Below are positions 27,181 to 34,847 of a stretch of 45,937 nucleotides of DNA, piece by piece. A model generated the notes under the pieces. That model did not search any database. It was not told the DNA's origin and saw nothing but the letters and a program-made list of their open reading frames with translations. The DNA lies in contig NZ_SRIC01000038.1 in assembly GCF_004684775.1 (NCBI RefSeq), positions 1-45,937 of the forward strand, in the 5' to 3' direction. Position numbers and translations under genes: made by a program. The stretch is from Streptomyces sp. MZ04. Lineage in GTDB: Bacteria > Actinomycetota > Actinomycetes > Streptomycetales > Streptomycetaceae. Position 1 is the first letter of the stretch; each line of letters opens with the position of its first letter.

Positions 27181-27244
27181 GGCGCCGCTGCTCCACGGCG
27201 CCGGACCGCCGCGCCCGTGGATCGGGCATGACCACGGGCGCGGC
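27181..27244. terminator. Tandem terminator hairpins after the capsid gene
   Basis: A 7-bp stem (27181-27187 with 27196-27202) is followed by a perfect 13-bp stem (27208-27220 with 27232-27244). They start 5 bases after the capsid stop and end the rightward morphogenesis operon. Confidence 0.75.
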
Positions 27245-27626
27245 ACTTTGCCTAGGTGAATGATCCGCGCGATCGCTAACCGTCGCACCATGGTCCACTG
27301 TCGGCGCGGCGGCTCGATCATGTTGCAGTCGGCGGCGAGTCGATCAAGCCCTGACCTGCATCGATGCCGCATCACACCTGCAAACAAGGGGGTGGGTCAT
27401 GTGCGTGATCCATGATCACGGAGACCCCCAAATCCCCTGTGTCCGGCAGAACCCTCTACTGAGACTTGGTGCAAACACTGCAAACCGGCAGGTCAGGGGC
27501 GTGATCGGCGACCTGGAGGGTGTGCTGTGACCCCTTGATCGCATCGCCGCAGGGTGGTGATCGCCCAGCTGGGACGGCCTGCGAGAGATCAATTTTACAA
27601 AGCAAACGTTTCCGGGCGCGTTGCTC
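27245..27626. other. 380-base region rich in TGATC and TGCAAAC repeats between capsid and Nudix genes
   Basis: No convincing gene is visible here. Counting from the capsid stop to 27591, eleven TGATC/GATCA sites occur: 27173, 27261, 27316, 27342, 27406, 27413, 27414 (overlapping), 27502, 27536, 27558 and 27587. That is many more than expected for about 420 bases. TGCAAAC occurs three times (27379, 27470, 27479). The stretch could be a regulatory, packaging or degenerate coding region; nothing decides between these. Confidence 0.4.
27399..27530 (+). CDS. Possible 43-residue small ORF
   Basis: ATG 27399 opens a 43-codon frame (MCVIHDHGDPQIPCV...) preceded by an AAGGGGG ribosome-like site. It has no similarity I recognise and overlaps the repeat-rich region, so it may be chance. 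Confidence 0.2.
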   Translation: MCVIHDHGDPQIPCVRQNPLLRLGANTANRQVRGVIGDLEGVL

Positions 27627-28121
27627 TCAGTTGATGTACGGGACCTCGGCGGTCAGCCCGTGATCGATGCGCGCCCGAAGTGCTGGGTGAATCGAGTAGT
27701 CGTCAAGGTCGTCCGGGTGTACCCATCGGACCTCGGAAGCCTCGGACGGCTCTGGCGAGATGTCCCCGCCCACCACGTGAGCACGCAGGCAGATATTGAT
27801 CGGCTGACGCACTTCGTCTAGCCGCTCGCCATGCATGTAGGCGATCACGTGCTCAGGAGTGGAGAATACCCCGACCAGACCGGTGATTTCGACGTCTAGC
27901 CCTGTCTCTTCACGGCACTCCCGGACGGCTGCCTGGCCAACCGTCTCGCCCTTCTTTACCCCGCCGGTCGGAATGGTCCACAAGTCGTTGTCCACCCGGT
28001 GCAGTAGGAGTAGTTTCCCTTGTCCGTCGCGTACGAATACCGACGCTGATGTCTTGCGGCTGGTCGGCTTGGGCGCGTTCGGGTCTTTCCAGTAGTCAAT
28101 TCTGCGGGTTGCCTTGCTCAC
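27627..28121 (-). CDS. Nudix hydrolase
   Basis: This is a 164-residue Nudix protein that would hydrolyse a nucleoside-diphosphate-linked substrate. The Nudix box is intact (GGVKKGE...RECREETGL, matching GX5EX7REUXEEXGU). Strands before it (SASVFVRDGQGKLLLLHRV) fit the fold. The substrate is not readable. GTG 28121 overlaps the stop of the upstream regulator gene by 4 bases (GTGA), so the two form a leftward pair. A Nudix-motif protein (Pif) serves as an immunity factor in the integrative plasmid pSAM2 of Streptomyces; any similar role here is inference. Confidence 0.88.
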   Translation of the reverse strand: MSKATRRIDYWKDPNAPKPTSRKTSASVFVRDGQGKLLLLHRVDNDLWTIPTGGVKKGETVGQAAVRECREETGLDVEITGLVGVFSTPEHVIAYMHGERLDEVRQPINICLRAHVVGGDISPEPSEASEVRWVHPDDLDDYSIHPALRARIDHGLTAEVPYIN

Positions 28122-28855
28122 GGTGACTCCGTCTCTACGTCGAAAGGCCGCGCCGATCCCCATACCCGCTCAAAGGATTCGACATACGTATTGAAGAAAG
28201 CGCCATCTATCCGCCGAATATGCATCGTCGGGGTGTGTGCGGCGAGTAACCCGTAGACGTGACCATTGACGAGCATCTCGTCATCGAACCGATAGATCGA
28301 ATTATAAAGCGGAGTGTCGTGCAGGCGGATCTGTACCGCGTCGGGCATGTGCTCTTTGTAGTAGGCGAGCACTGCGGATACACGCCCGGCGACTCCGCCC
28401 CCGATCTGGTATTCGGTGTCTCGGGAAGCAAGCTGGGCACCTGCGGGGTCACCGAGAAGCAACCGGACCCGCACCCCCTCTTGCGCCTTGGCGGCCATCG
28501 TGGGGAGCCATTCTGAGTGCTCTTCGGTGAGGAAGAGCCCCGCGAACGCGAGGAGACCGACGTCCCGTTCGGAGCCACGCAAGAGGTCCGTCCACAGGTG
28601 CCGGGGGACGTCGCTGCGTCGCGGGTAGATCGCTACCAGCTCTGCGCCCGCTAGCGACGAACCGTCGACCGCGTCAGGCCATAAGTAGCTCTCGCTCTCA
28701 TGGAGCAGTGCGGCGACCTTGAATCTCGTGCGCGGGTAGGGAGTGCCGCCCGCTAGCCAGCGTTCGACCGACTTGGTGGAGACCTCGGCAGCTGCGGCCA
28801 AGGACGCGATGTCATGCCCTGATCGATGTACCGAGCGGCGGAGTCTCTCGTTCAC
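28118..28855 (-). CDS. XRE-type HTH regulator with degenerate phospholipase-D-like domain (DUF5919-like)
   Basis: This is a 245-residue protein. Residues 1-50 form a Cro/CI-type helix-turn-helix (DIASLAAAAEVSTKSVERWL with the following GGTPYPR). Residues about 95-240 resemble the PLD-like DUF5919 domain (VRLLLGDP, IRLHDTPLYNSIYRFDDEML, SFERVW), but the HxK catalytic motif is absent, so it may sense a ligand rather than act as an enzyme. From memory this architecture is common next to Nudix genes in Streptomyces. It probably controls its own operon and the divergent gene at 29029. GC is lower than in host neighbours. Confidence 0.8.
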   Translation of the reverse strand: MNERLRRSVHRSGHDIASLAAAAEVSTKSVERWLAGGTPYPRTRFKVAALLHESESYLWPDAVDGSSLAGAELVAIYPRRSDVPRHLWTDLLRGSERDVGLLAFAGLFLTEEHSEWLPTMAAKAQEGVRVRLLLGDPAGAQLASRDTEYQIGGGVAGRVSAVLAYYKEHMPDAVQIRLHDTPLYNSIYRFDDEMLVNGHVYGLLAAHTPTMHIRRIDGAFFNTYVESFERVWGSARPFDVETESP

Positions 28856-28904
28856 CCCGCCAGCCTTGCACCGACCGACACGTTGGGACAGGGGCTTGTC
28901 CTGA

Positions 28905-28921
28905 AGATGTCGGTAGATGTC
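28905..28921. promoter_or_regulatory. Direct repeats AGATGTC, candidate operator of the HTH regulator
   Basis: AGATGTC occurs at 28905-28911 and 28915-28921, exactly 10 bases apart, about 50 bases upstream of the leftward HTH gene and within the divergent promoter region. A related GTGTCGATGTG follows. It fits an autoregulatory site, but this is only positional evidence. Confidence 0.35.
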
Positions 28922-29028
28922 TAGCCGTGTCGATGTGCTGCCGGATACCTCCCCCGAGCATGGCCAGTTGAGACCCCCGCAACGCGGTCAGGCGTCCGGG
29001 GGCGTGGCCGATCTAGGAGCAGACCGAC

Positions 29029-29298
29029 ATGAGCGACAGTAGCCGCGGGCAGGCCCCGCACGGAACGGCGCCGCCGGACGCTGCGGAGGCCAAGGTCGAC
29101 GATCTCGGCGTCGGCGCGCTGGTCGTTGACGAGAGCAGGCAGAGGCTCGGGCGGATCATGGGGTGCTACCTGTCGCGCGTGCACCTCCGACCCCCGCAAG
29201 GCGGGACCGAGTGGCAGGTCAGTCCGGAGTACGTACGCCCGGCGCGGCCCGAAGAGATCGTGTCGGTGCCCTCGCAGACGCGGGGGCGTACGTCATGA
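29029..29298 (+). CDS. Small hypothetical protein
   Basis: This is an 89-residue protein with a disordered start (MSDSSRGQAPHGTAPPDAA), then a compact part VGALVVDESRQRLGRIMG and LRPPQGGTEWQV...YVRPARPEE. This looks like a small beta-barrel of a kind frequent, from memory, in Streptomyces genomes beside regulators. AGGAG lies 9 bases before the ATG. The next gene starts in its stop codon (ATGA), so the two form a pair, divergent from the HTH gene. Confidence 0.7.
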   Translation: MSDSSRGQAPHGTAPPDAAEAKVDDLGVGALVVDESRQRLGRIMGCYLSRVHLRPPQGGTEWQVSPEYVRPARPEEIVSVPSQTRGRTS

Positions 29299-29501
29299 AG
29301 ATCGCAGTTACGCCGGTGCTCCCTGACCCGGCAACCCTCAGCGGCCGTCAGCTCACAGAGCAGGCATGCGCCCTGTGCGGTGCGCGGCTCTACCGTGACC
29401 GGCTGCTTGGCACCGTGACGTACCGGGACCACTACGGCCGCAAGGTCACCGCCGAACTGTGGGCGTGCGCGCCGGTGTGCCCGTCGCTGCCCACCCCCTA
29501 G
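29295..29501 (+). CDS. Small zinc-ribbon-like protein
   Basis: This is a 68-residue protein coupled to the upstream gene by an ATGA overlap. Four cysteines in two pairs (CALCGARLYRDRL and WACAPVCPSLP) suggest a small zinc ribbon. Its basic middle (YRDHYGRKV) would suit nucleic-acid or protein contact. No family name can be given. It is followed at once by a double hairpin, so it ends this short operon. Confidence 0.7.
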   Translation: MKIAVTPVLPDPATLSGRQLTEQACALCGARLYRDRLLGTVTYRDHYGRKVTAELWACAPVCPSLPTP

Positions 29502-29504
29502 ACC

Positions 29505-29581
29505 GGGCGGCGGCGAGTCGATCCCCGAGGTCCCCGCCGCCCGTGACAGCGCCCCCGGTCCCTGGGGAGGGAACGGGGGCG
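29505..29581. terminator. Double terminator hairpin between converging small genes
   Basis: The first stem pairs 29505-29513 with 29534-29542 (9 bp). The second pairs 29550-29557 with 29574-29581 and has an inner TCCCT/AGGGA helix around a GGGG loop. They lie between the rightward zinc-ribbon gene and the leftward gene ending at 29600. Confidence 0.7.
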
Positions 29582-29599
29582 TTGTGGTGGTCGATCTGA

Positions 29600-29818
29600 T
29601 CACGTCTTGGGCAGCGAGCGGACGGCCTGCGCGTACGAGGACCCGTGAGGTAGGTCCAGGTCGTCACAGCAGCTGCCGGGCAGGATGTCGGACACGTTCC
29701 AGAGATGTCCCCACCCGTCGCGCTTGAGCGTCTGACCGGCGCTGATTCCAGCCTCTGCGACCGCGTCCGTGAAAGCGGCGCGCACGTGTCCGGGCGCGTG
29801 TCCGCTGATGACCTTCAT
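29600..29818 (-). CDS. Small protein at the attR end of the element
   Basis: This is a 72-residue protein (MKVISGHAPGHVRAAFTDAV...) with a helix-rich first half, then WGHLWNVSDILPGSCCDDLDLP. ATG 29818 has AGGAG eight bases upstream. It reads leftward, away from attR, alone between a double terminator and a strong hairpin, so it has its own promoter. No family is recognised. Its position and size would suit a control protein such as a recombination directionality factor, but it shows no typical DNA-binding motif. Confidence 0.65.
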   Translation of the reverse strand: MKVISGHAPGHVRAAFTDAVAEAGISAGQTLKRDGWGHLWNVSDILPGSCCDDLDLPHGSSYAQAVRSLPKT

Positions 29819-29828
29819 GTGTATGGCT

Positions 29829-29878
29829 CCTAGAGATCGTCGCTCGAATTCGATCCCTGCCATGCCACGCCTAGAGAT
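29829..29878. promoter_or_regulatory. Direct repeats CCTAGAGAT upstream of the 72-residue gene
   Basis: CCTAGAGAT occurs at 29829-29837 and 29870-29878, 41 bases apart (about four helical turns), just upstream of ATG 29818 on the leftward strand. They could be regulator sites controlling this gene. Confidence 0.35.
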
Positions 29879-29896
29879 ACGACTGTACTCGTGATT

Positions 29897-29933
29897 GCGC
29901 CCCCGCCCCCTGTCGTACGAGGGGCGGGGGCGC
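29897..29933. terminator. Strong hairpin near the right end of the element
   Basis: A perfect 13-bp GC stem (29897-29909 with 29921-29933) surrounds an 11-base loop. It lies where read-through from leftward proS would enter the element, so it probably insulates the element from host transcription. Confidence 0.7.
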
Positions 29934-30038
29934 CGTGCGTCGGCACGGTCTCGCCGAGGACACGGTTCGGGTGTCAATACGCCGTGCATCGCGGGCAGAT
30001 GGGGCGCCTAGGATGCCGGTATCCCCAGCTCAGCCCCT

Positions 30039-30067
30039 ACCCACTACTGGCAAGATGCACGGGGCGG
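30039..30067 (+). other. attR of the integrated element (core GGGGCGG 30061-30067)
   Basis: The core GGGGCGG repeats the one at attL. The inner arm ACCCACTACTGGCAA (30039-30053) is the inverse of the attL inner arm with 13/15 identity. The outer side runs AGCCCCA and reaches the proS stop codon 9 bases past the core. Host sequence left of attL joined to that right of attR gives TGGGGC-GGA-GCCCCA, a perfect hairpin. Confidence 0.75.
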
Positions 30068-30075
30068 AGCCCCAC

Positions 30076-31773
30076 TCAGGCCGTCAGACGCGCAACCGCC
30101 TCAGCCACCGTCAGCTCCTCGCGCTCCCCGGTACGACGGTCCTTCAGCTCCACGACGCCCTCGGCGGAGCGGCGGCCCGCGACGAGGATCGTCGGGACGC
30201 CGATCAGCTCGGCGTCCGTGAACTTCACGCCGGGCGAGACGCCGGCCCGGTCGTCGACCAGGACGCGGACGCCCGCGGCGTTCAGCTGTTCGGAGACGTC
30301 CAGCGCCAGCTCCGTCTGGAGCGCCTTGCCCGCGGCCACCACGTGGACGTCGGCGGGGGCGATCTCCCGGGGCCAGCACAGGCCCTTGTCGTCCGCCGTC
30401 TGCTCGGCGAGCGCCGCCACCGCGCGGGAGACGCCGATGCCGTACGAACCCATCGTCACGCGCACCGGCTTGCCCTGCTGGCCGAGCACGTCCAGCTGGA
30501 AGGCGTCGGCGAACTTGCGGCCCAGCTGGAAGATGTGGCCGATCTCGATGGCGCGGTCCAGCTTCAGGCCGGTGCCGCACTTGGGGCAGGGGTCGCCCTC
30601 CTGGACGACCACGACGTCCAGGTAGTCGTCGACCTCGAAGTCACGGCCCGCGACGACGTTCTTCGCGTGCGTGTTGATCTTGTTGGCGCCGGTGATCCAG
30701 GCCGTGCCGGCCGCCACCCGCGGGTCGGCGATGTAGCGGACCTTCTCCAGGCCCTGCGGGCCGACGTAGCCGCGTACGAGATCGTCGCGGCCCACGAAGT
30801 CCTCGGCCGTCACGAGCTCCACGACGGCGGGCGACAGGTGCTCGCCGAGCTTGTCGAGGTCGACCTCGCGGTCGCCGGGGACACCCACGGCGACGATCTC
30901 GCCGTCGACCTTGACCAGGAGGTTCTTCAGGGTCGCGGAGGCCGGGACACCGAGGTGCGCGGCGAGCGTCTCGATCGTCGGGGTGTCGGGGGTGTCCAGG
31001 TCCTCGACGGGTCCGTGCGCCGAGGCGTCGACGGTCTCGGTGGCGACGAAGGACACCGCCTCCGTGTTGGCCGCGTAGTCGCACGCGGGGCAGTCCACGA
31101 ACGTGTCCTCACCGGCCGGCGCGGGCGCCAGGAACTCCTCGGAGGCCGAGCCGCCCATCGCGCCGGAGACGGCGGAGACGATGCGGTGGTCGAGGCCGAG
31201 GCGCTCGAAGATCTTGATGTACGCGGCGCGGTGCAGCGCGTACGACTCGGCGAGGCCCTCGTCCGTGGTGTCGAAGGAGTACGAGTCCTTCATCTGGAAC
31301 TCGCGGCCGCGCAGCACACCGGCGCGGGGGCGGGCCTCGTCGCGGTACTTCGTCTGGATCTGATACAGGATCACCGGCAGGTCCTTGTAGGACGAGCACT
31401 GGTCCTTGACGATCTGGGTGAAGATCTCCTCGTGTGTGGGACCGAGGAGGTAGTCCGCGCCCTTGCGGTCCTTGAGGCGGAAGAGCAGGTCGCCGTACTC
31501 GTCGTAGCGGCCCGTGGCGTCGTACGACTCCTTGGGCAGGAGCGCCGGCAGGAGGACTTCCTGGGCGCCGATGGCGTCCATCTCCTCGCGCACGACGTGC
31601 GTGATGTTCTCCAGGACCTTCTTGCCGAGCGGCAGCCAGGACCAGATGCCGGCGGCGGTGCGGCGGACGTATCCGGCCCGGACGAGCAGCTTGTGGTTGA
31701 GCGTCTCGGCGTCCGCCGGGTCGTCGCGCAGTGTCTTGATCATCAATCGGGACATGCGCTGGACCTGGGCCAT
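30076..31773 (-). CDS. proS: Prolyl-tRNA synthetase (bacterial type with editing domain)
   Basis: This class II synthetase charges tRNA-Pro. Motif 1 region ([19 protein letters not shown]), motif 2 ([21 protein letters not shown]) and motif 3 ([17 protein letters not shown]) are present. A YbaK-like editing insertion lies in between (about residues 230-390). The C-terminal anticodon-binding domain ends AEAVARLTA. Its 565 residues are normal. The element has inserted 9 bases past the stop, so the coding sequence is intact and its 3' hairpin is largely restored by the att core. Confidence 0.97.
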   Translation of the reverse strand: MAQVQRMSRLMIKTLRDDPADAETLNHKLLVRAGYVRRTAAGIWSWLPLGKKVLENITHVVREEMDAIGAQEVLLPALLPKESYDATGRYDEYGDLLFRLKDRKGADYLLGPTHEEIFTQIVKDQCSSYKDLPVILYQIQTKYRDEARPRAGVLRGREFQMKDSYSFDTTDEGLAESYALHRAAYIKIFERLGLDHRIVSAVSGAMGGSASEEFLAPAPAGEDTFVDCPACDYAANTEAVSFVATETVDASAHGPVEDLDTPDTPTIETLAAHLGVPASATLKNLLVKVDGEIVAVGVPGDREVDLDKLGEHLSPAVVELVTAEDFVGRDDLVRGYVGPQGLEKVRYIADPRVAAGTAWITGANKINTHAKNVVAGRDFEVDDYLDVVVVQEGDPCPKCGTGLKLDRAIEIGHIFQLGRKFADAFQLDVLGQQGKPVRVTMGSYGIGVSRAVAALAEQTADDKGLCWPREIAPADVHVVAAGKALQTELALDVSEQLNAAGVRVLVDDRAGVSPGVKFTDAELIGVPTILVAGRRSAEGVVELKDRRTGEREELTVAEAVARLTA

Positions 31774-31842
31774 GGTGATCTCCTGCGTGGAAAGAGTGAT
31801 GAGCAGGAGGTTAGCCGGGGCCCCGGCGCGTGCGGAAATCGG

Positions 31843-32388
31843 TTAAGCGCCGACCCGCCTCAGCGGCAGGGGCGCGCCCATCACGGCGTACGGCTTCGGG
31901 GCGCTGGGGAACAGGACGTTGCGGGCCAGGTCCGTGTACCCGAGGGAGCGGTAGAGGCCGCGCGCCGGGCTCTCGATGTCGATCGCGGAGAGGATCGAGC
32001 GGGGCTGTGCGGCGCTGTCGGTGATGGTGGTGATCAGCGTGCGGCCGACGCCGCGGTTCTGGTGGCCGGGCTGCACATGGAGCTCGGTGATCACGAAGGA
32101 GTCGTCGAGCCAGTCGTCCAGGTCCCGGGCCCGCAGATACGGCTCGACGACCGTGGACCACCAGTGGGCGCGGTCATTGGGCATCCCGTAGACGAAGCCG
32201 ACGAGCCGCCCCTCGGGGGTGCGGGCGCCGAGCGCGCGGGCGCCGGGGTAGGTGATGTGCCGCAGCACGATCTGCCGGCGCACGGCCACCTCGTCGTCGC
32301 TGAGCCCGAACGCGTGGGCCTGCACGCGCAGCGCGTCGTCCACGTGCGTGGCGAGGTCCAGCGGCCCGATCACGACGTCGTCAGTCAT
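31843..32388 (-). CDS. GNAT family N-acetyltransferase
   Basis: This is a 181-residue acetyltransferase-fold protein. The acetyl-CoA-binding motif is visible as ITELHVQPGHQNRGVGRTLI, followed by the later strand and helix ARGLYRSLGYTDLARNV. The N-terminus contains VHVDD-like and QAHAFGLSDDE segments that do not point to a known substrate. It lies 69 bases upstream of proS in the same direction and is conserved near proS in Streptomyces, from memory. The substrate is unknown. Confidence 0.82.
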   Translation of the reverse strand: MTDDVVIGPLDLATHVDDALRVQAHAFGLSDDEVAVRRQIVLRHITYPGARALGARTPEGRLVGFVYGMPNDRAHWWSTVVEPYLRARDLDDWLDDSFVITELHVQPGHQNRGVGRTLITTITDSAAQPRSILSAIDIESPARGLYRSLGYTDLARNVLFPSAPKPYAVMGAPLPLRRVGA

Positions 32389-32449
32389 GCGCCGAACTTT
32401 AACTCGCGGACGGGGGTGCGTGAGGGGCGCGCTTCGAGACGTCGGGGAG

Positions 32450-33298
32450 CTAGAACAGGACGCTCATGAACGCCCCGACCTCATGGAACCCCACGCGCCG
32501 GTACGCCGCCCTGGCAGCGGTGTTGAAGTCGTTGACGTAGAGGCTGACGACCGGGGCCACGTCCGCGAGGGCGTAGCGCAGGACGGCCGCCATGCCGGGG
32601 GCGGCCAGGCCCTTGCCCCGGTACTCGGGGGCGACCCAGACGCCCTGCACCTGGCAGGCCTGTGCCGTGGCGGCGCCGATCTCGGCCTTGAAGACGACCT
32701 TGCCGTCGCCGTCGAGGCGGGCGAACGAGCGCCCCGCGCCGACCAGTTCGGCGACCCTCGCCTGGTAGAGCAGGCCGCCGTCACCGGCGAGCGGCGAGAT
32801 GCCGACCTCCTCGGTGAACATCGCCACGCACGCCGGCATGATCGTCTCCATCTCGTCCTTGCGGACGCGACGGACGTACGGGTCGGGGGTGATGTCCTGC
32901 GGGAGCCGGTCGGTGACCATCAGCGGCTGCTGGGTGCGGACCTCGCGGGCGGGGCCCCAGGACGGTTCGAGCAGCCGCCACAGCTGGGCCGTGGGCTCGG
33001 CGGGGCCGACGATGGAGGAGCAGCGGCGGCCGGCCCTGCGGGCGCGGTCGGCGAAGGCGCGTACGGCGCGGGGGGTGGCGCAGATCGGGACGAGGTTGGC
33101 GCCCGCGTAGCAGAGCGACTCCAGCATGCCGTCCTCGTACCAGCCCCACATCTCGCCGCCGAGCCGCCACGGGTCGAGGCCGGCGACGCGGACCCTCGAG
33201 GTCACGAAGGCGTTGGCCACCGGCTCGCGGTCGAGCACGGCGAGCGCGGCGTCCAGGTCACTCGGTTCGAGGACCCGGGAGGTGGTCTGAGTCAACAC
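32450..33298 (-). CDS. GNAT N-acetyltransferase with DUF4081 N-terminal half
   Basis: This is a 282-residue two-part protein. The N-terminal half (LEPSDLDAALAVLDREPVAN) matches the DUF4081/GNAT-like domain of actinobacterial acetyltransferases. The C-terminal half is a standard GNAT with VQGVWVAPEYRGKGLAAPGM for acetyl-CoA and YVNDFNTAARAAYRRVGF at the end. It is probably a small-molecule or protein acetyltransferase; the substrate is unknown. It lies downstream of the MITE-like element and ispG on the same strand. Confidence 0.82.
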   Translation of the reverse strand: MLTQTTSRVLEPSDLDAALAVLDREPVANAFVTSRVRVAGLDPWRLGGEMWGWYEDGMLESLCYAGANLVPICATPRAVRAFADRARRAGRRCSSIVGPAEPTAQLWRLLEPSWGPAREVRTQQPLMVTDRLPQDITPDPYVRRVRKDEMETIMPACVAMFTEEVGISPLAGDGGLLYQARVAELVGAGRSFARLDGDGKVVFKAEIGAATAQACQVQGVWVAPEYRGKGLAAPGMAAVLRYALADVAPVVSLYVNDFNTAARAAYRRVGFHEVGAFMSVLF

Positions 33299-33484
33299 GT
33301 GCGGGGGGCCTCACGGGGGCGGGCTGCTGATCTCCGCACTGTACCTGGCGGGGGCGCCTTGTGCCGTGGGGTGGCTTGGAGGGGCCTTTGTCGCCTCTCC
33401 TGCCGAAGTCGCGGCCACGCGCGCGAAGGCCCCGCCACCACCCGGTGACAGGGCCCACGCAACGGTCAAAGCGCGCAGCGGCTA

Positions 33485-33690
33485 GGGCCTGTCCGATGGG
33501 TCAGGCCGGCCTTCGCGCCGGGCGCCGGTTCACCGGGGCCGAGCGGGCCCTGGTGCGTGCGGCAGCAACGCGGAGCGTTGGCAACCGACGACAACGCAGG
33601 AGGGGGCACCTCCCTGCTCGAGCGAAGCCGAGAGCTTGGGGGAGTGCGTGCCAGGGGCCGCGACCCCGGCAGGACCCATCGGACAGGCCC
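33485..33690. mobile_element. 206-bp MITE-like element with 18-bp perfect terminal inverted repeats
   Basis: GGGCCTGTCCGATGGGTC (33485-33502) is perfectly inverted at 33673-33690, and both ends are flanked by TA (33483-33484, 33691-33692). The complementarity extends to 23 bp when flanks are included. The interior has small hairpins but no gene. It inserted at the ispG stop codon: the TAG of ispG uses the flanking TA and the first base of the element. The remaining gap to the GNAT gene (33299-33482) holds no visible feature. Confidence 0.7.
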
Positions 33691-34847
33691 TAGCCCGCCA
33701 CCGCCACCGTCGGCTCGCCCGATGCCACGCCGTCCTTCTCCATCTGCTCGGCGATCTTCAGGGCTTCCTCGATGAGGGTCTCCACGATCTTCGACTCAGG
33801 GACGGTCTTGATGACCTCGCCCTTCACGAAGATCTGGCCCTTGCCGTTGCCGGAGGCGACGCCGAGGTCGGCCTCGCGGGCCTCGCCGGGGCCGTTCACG
33901 ACGCAGCCCATGACGGCGACGCGGAGCGGGACCTCCATGCCGTCGAGGCCGGCGGTGACCTCCTCGGCCAGCTTGTAGACGTCGACCTGGGCGCGGCCGC
34001 AGGAGGGGCAGGAGACGATCTCCAGGCGGCGCTGCTTGAGGTTCAGCGACTCCAGGATCTGCATGCCGACCTTGACCTCCTCCGCCGGAGGGGCGGAGAG
34101 GGAGACGCGGATCGTGTCGCCGATGCCTTCGGAGAGCAGTGCGCCGAAGGCGACCGCCGACTTGATCGTGCCCTGGAAGGCGGGGCCCGCCTCCGTCACG
34201 CCGAGGTGCAGGGGGTAGTCGCAGGCCGCGGCCAGCTGGCGGTAGGCGTTGACCATCACGACCGGGTCGTTGTGCTTGACGGAGATCTTGATGTCCCGGA
34301 AGCCGTGCTCCTCGAAGAGGGACGCCTCCCAGAGGGCCGACTCGACCAGGGCCTCCGGAGTCGCCTTGCCGTACTTCTTAAGAAGGCGCGCGTCCAGCGA
34401 GCCCGCGTTGACGCCGATGCGGATCGGGGTGCCGGAGTCGTTCGCGGCGCGCGCGATCTCCTTGACCTTGTCGTCGAACTGCTTGATGTTGCCGGGATTC
34501 ACGCGGACCGCCGCACACCCGGCGTCGATCGCCGCGAACACGTACTTCGGCTGGAAGTGGATGTCCGCGATCACCGGGATCTGCGACTTGCGCGCGATCG
34601 TGGCGAGCGCGTCCGCATCGTCCTGCGTCGGGCAGGCCACGCGGACGATCTGGCAGCCGGACGCCGTCAGCTCGGCGATCTGCTGCAGCGTCGCCCCGAT
34701 GTCGGACGTACGCGTCGTCGTCATCGACTGCACCGACACGGGCGCGTCGCCGCCGACGGCGACCGTTCCGACCTGGATCTTCCGGCTGACCCTGCGGTCG
34801 GCGAGCTTGGTCGGAACGGACGGGATTCCGAGAGAAACGGCAGTCAT
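33690..34847 (-). CDS. ispG: 4-hydroxy-3-methylbut-2-enyl diphosphate synthase (flavodoxin/ferredoxin type)
   Basis: IspG is the penultimate MEP-pathway enzyme; it reduces methylerythritol cyclodiphosphate with a [4Fe-4S] cluster. The N-terminus [18 protein letters not shown] and the C-terminal cluster ligands ([12 protein letters not shown] and [17 protein letters not shown]) are diagnostic. ATG 34847 ([12 protein letters not shown]) gives 385 residues, the usual length; upstream in-frame codons are not conserved. The stop codon is shared with the end of the MITE-like element. It is the third gene after dxr and rseP. Confidence 0.96.
   Translation of the reverse strand: MTAVSLGIPSVPTKLADRRVSRKIQVGTVAVGGDAPVSVQSMTTTRTSDIGATLQQIAELTASGCQIVRVACPTQDDADALATIARKSQIPVIADIHFQPKYVFAAIDAGCAAVRVNPGNIKQFDDKVKEIARAANDSGTPIRIGVNAGSLDARLLKKYGKATPEALVESALWEASLFEEHGFRDIKISVKHNDPVVMVNAYRQLAAACDYPLHLGVTEAGPAFQGTIKSAVAFGALLSEGIGDTIRVSLSAPPAEEVKVGMQILESLNLKQRRLEIVSCPSCGRAQVDVYKLAEEVTAGLDGMEVPLRVAVMGCVVNGPGEAREADLGVASGNGKGQIFVKGEVIKTVPESKIVETLIEEALKIAEQMEKDGVASGEPTVAVAG

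Larger units (their letters stand above)
20483..30067. mobile_element. 9.58-kb integrated phage-satellite-like element (serine integrase, RecA-fold ATPase, HK97 protease and capsid)
   Basis: This foreign block interrupts the space between two convergent core genes. The ends are defined by a 7-bp direct repeat with attP-type inverted arms, and removing the block restores a perfect host hairpin (see attL and attR). Gene order: serine integrase, small zinc-ribbon and helical proteins, RecA-fold ATPase, repeat-rich candidate origin, small acidic protein, prohead protease, capsid, then leftward Nudix and HTH/PLD genes, two small rightward genes and one small leftward gene. No terminase, portal, tail, lysis or conjugation (TraB/FtsK) gene is present. 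The layout resembles M. tuberculosis phiRv1 (serine integrase, about 9 kb, protease plus capsid). Patches of lower GC (about 26.6-27.1 and 27.6-28.8 kb) fit foreign origin. Confidence 0.85.

Noticed and set aside
27070..27387. Leftward 105-codon frame overlapping the capsid end
   Set aside because: It is antisense to the capsid gene and its terminators, with no ribosome site or domain.
20483..30067. Reading the element as an actinomycete conjugative element (AICE)
   Set aside because: No FtsK/SpoIIIE-type TraB translocase and no Spd genes are present, and the integrase is serine-type with capsid genes alongside.
30039..30075. A tRNA gene as integration target
   Set aside because: No cloverleaf or CCA-ending tRNA sequence is present at either att site; the target is a terminator hairpin past proS.
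31774..31842. A T-box or other riboswitch in front of proS
   Set aside because: The gap is only 69 bases and shows no conserved T-box sequence; just a GC palindrome at 31814-31827.
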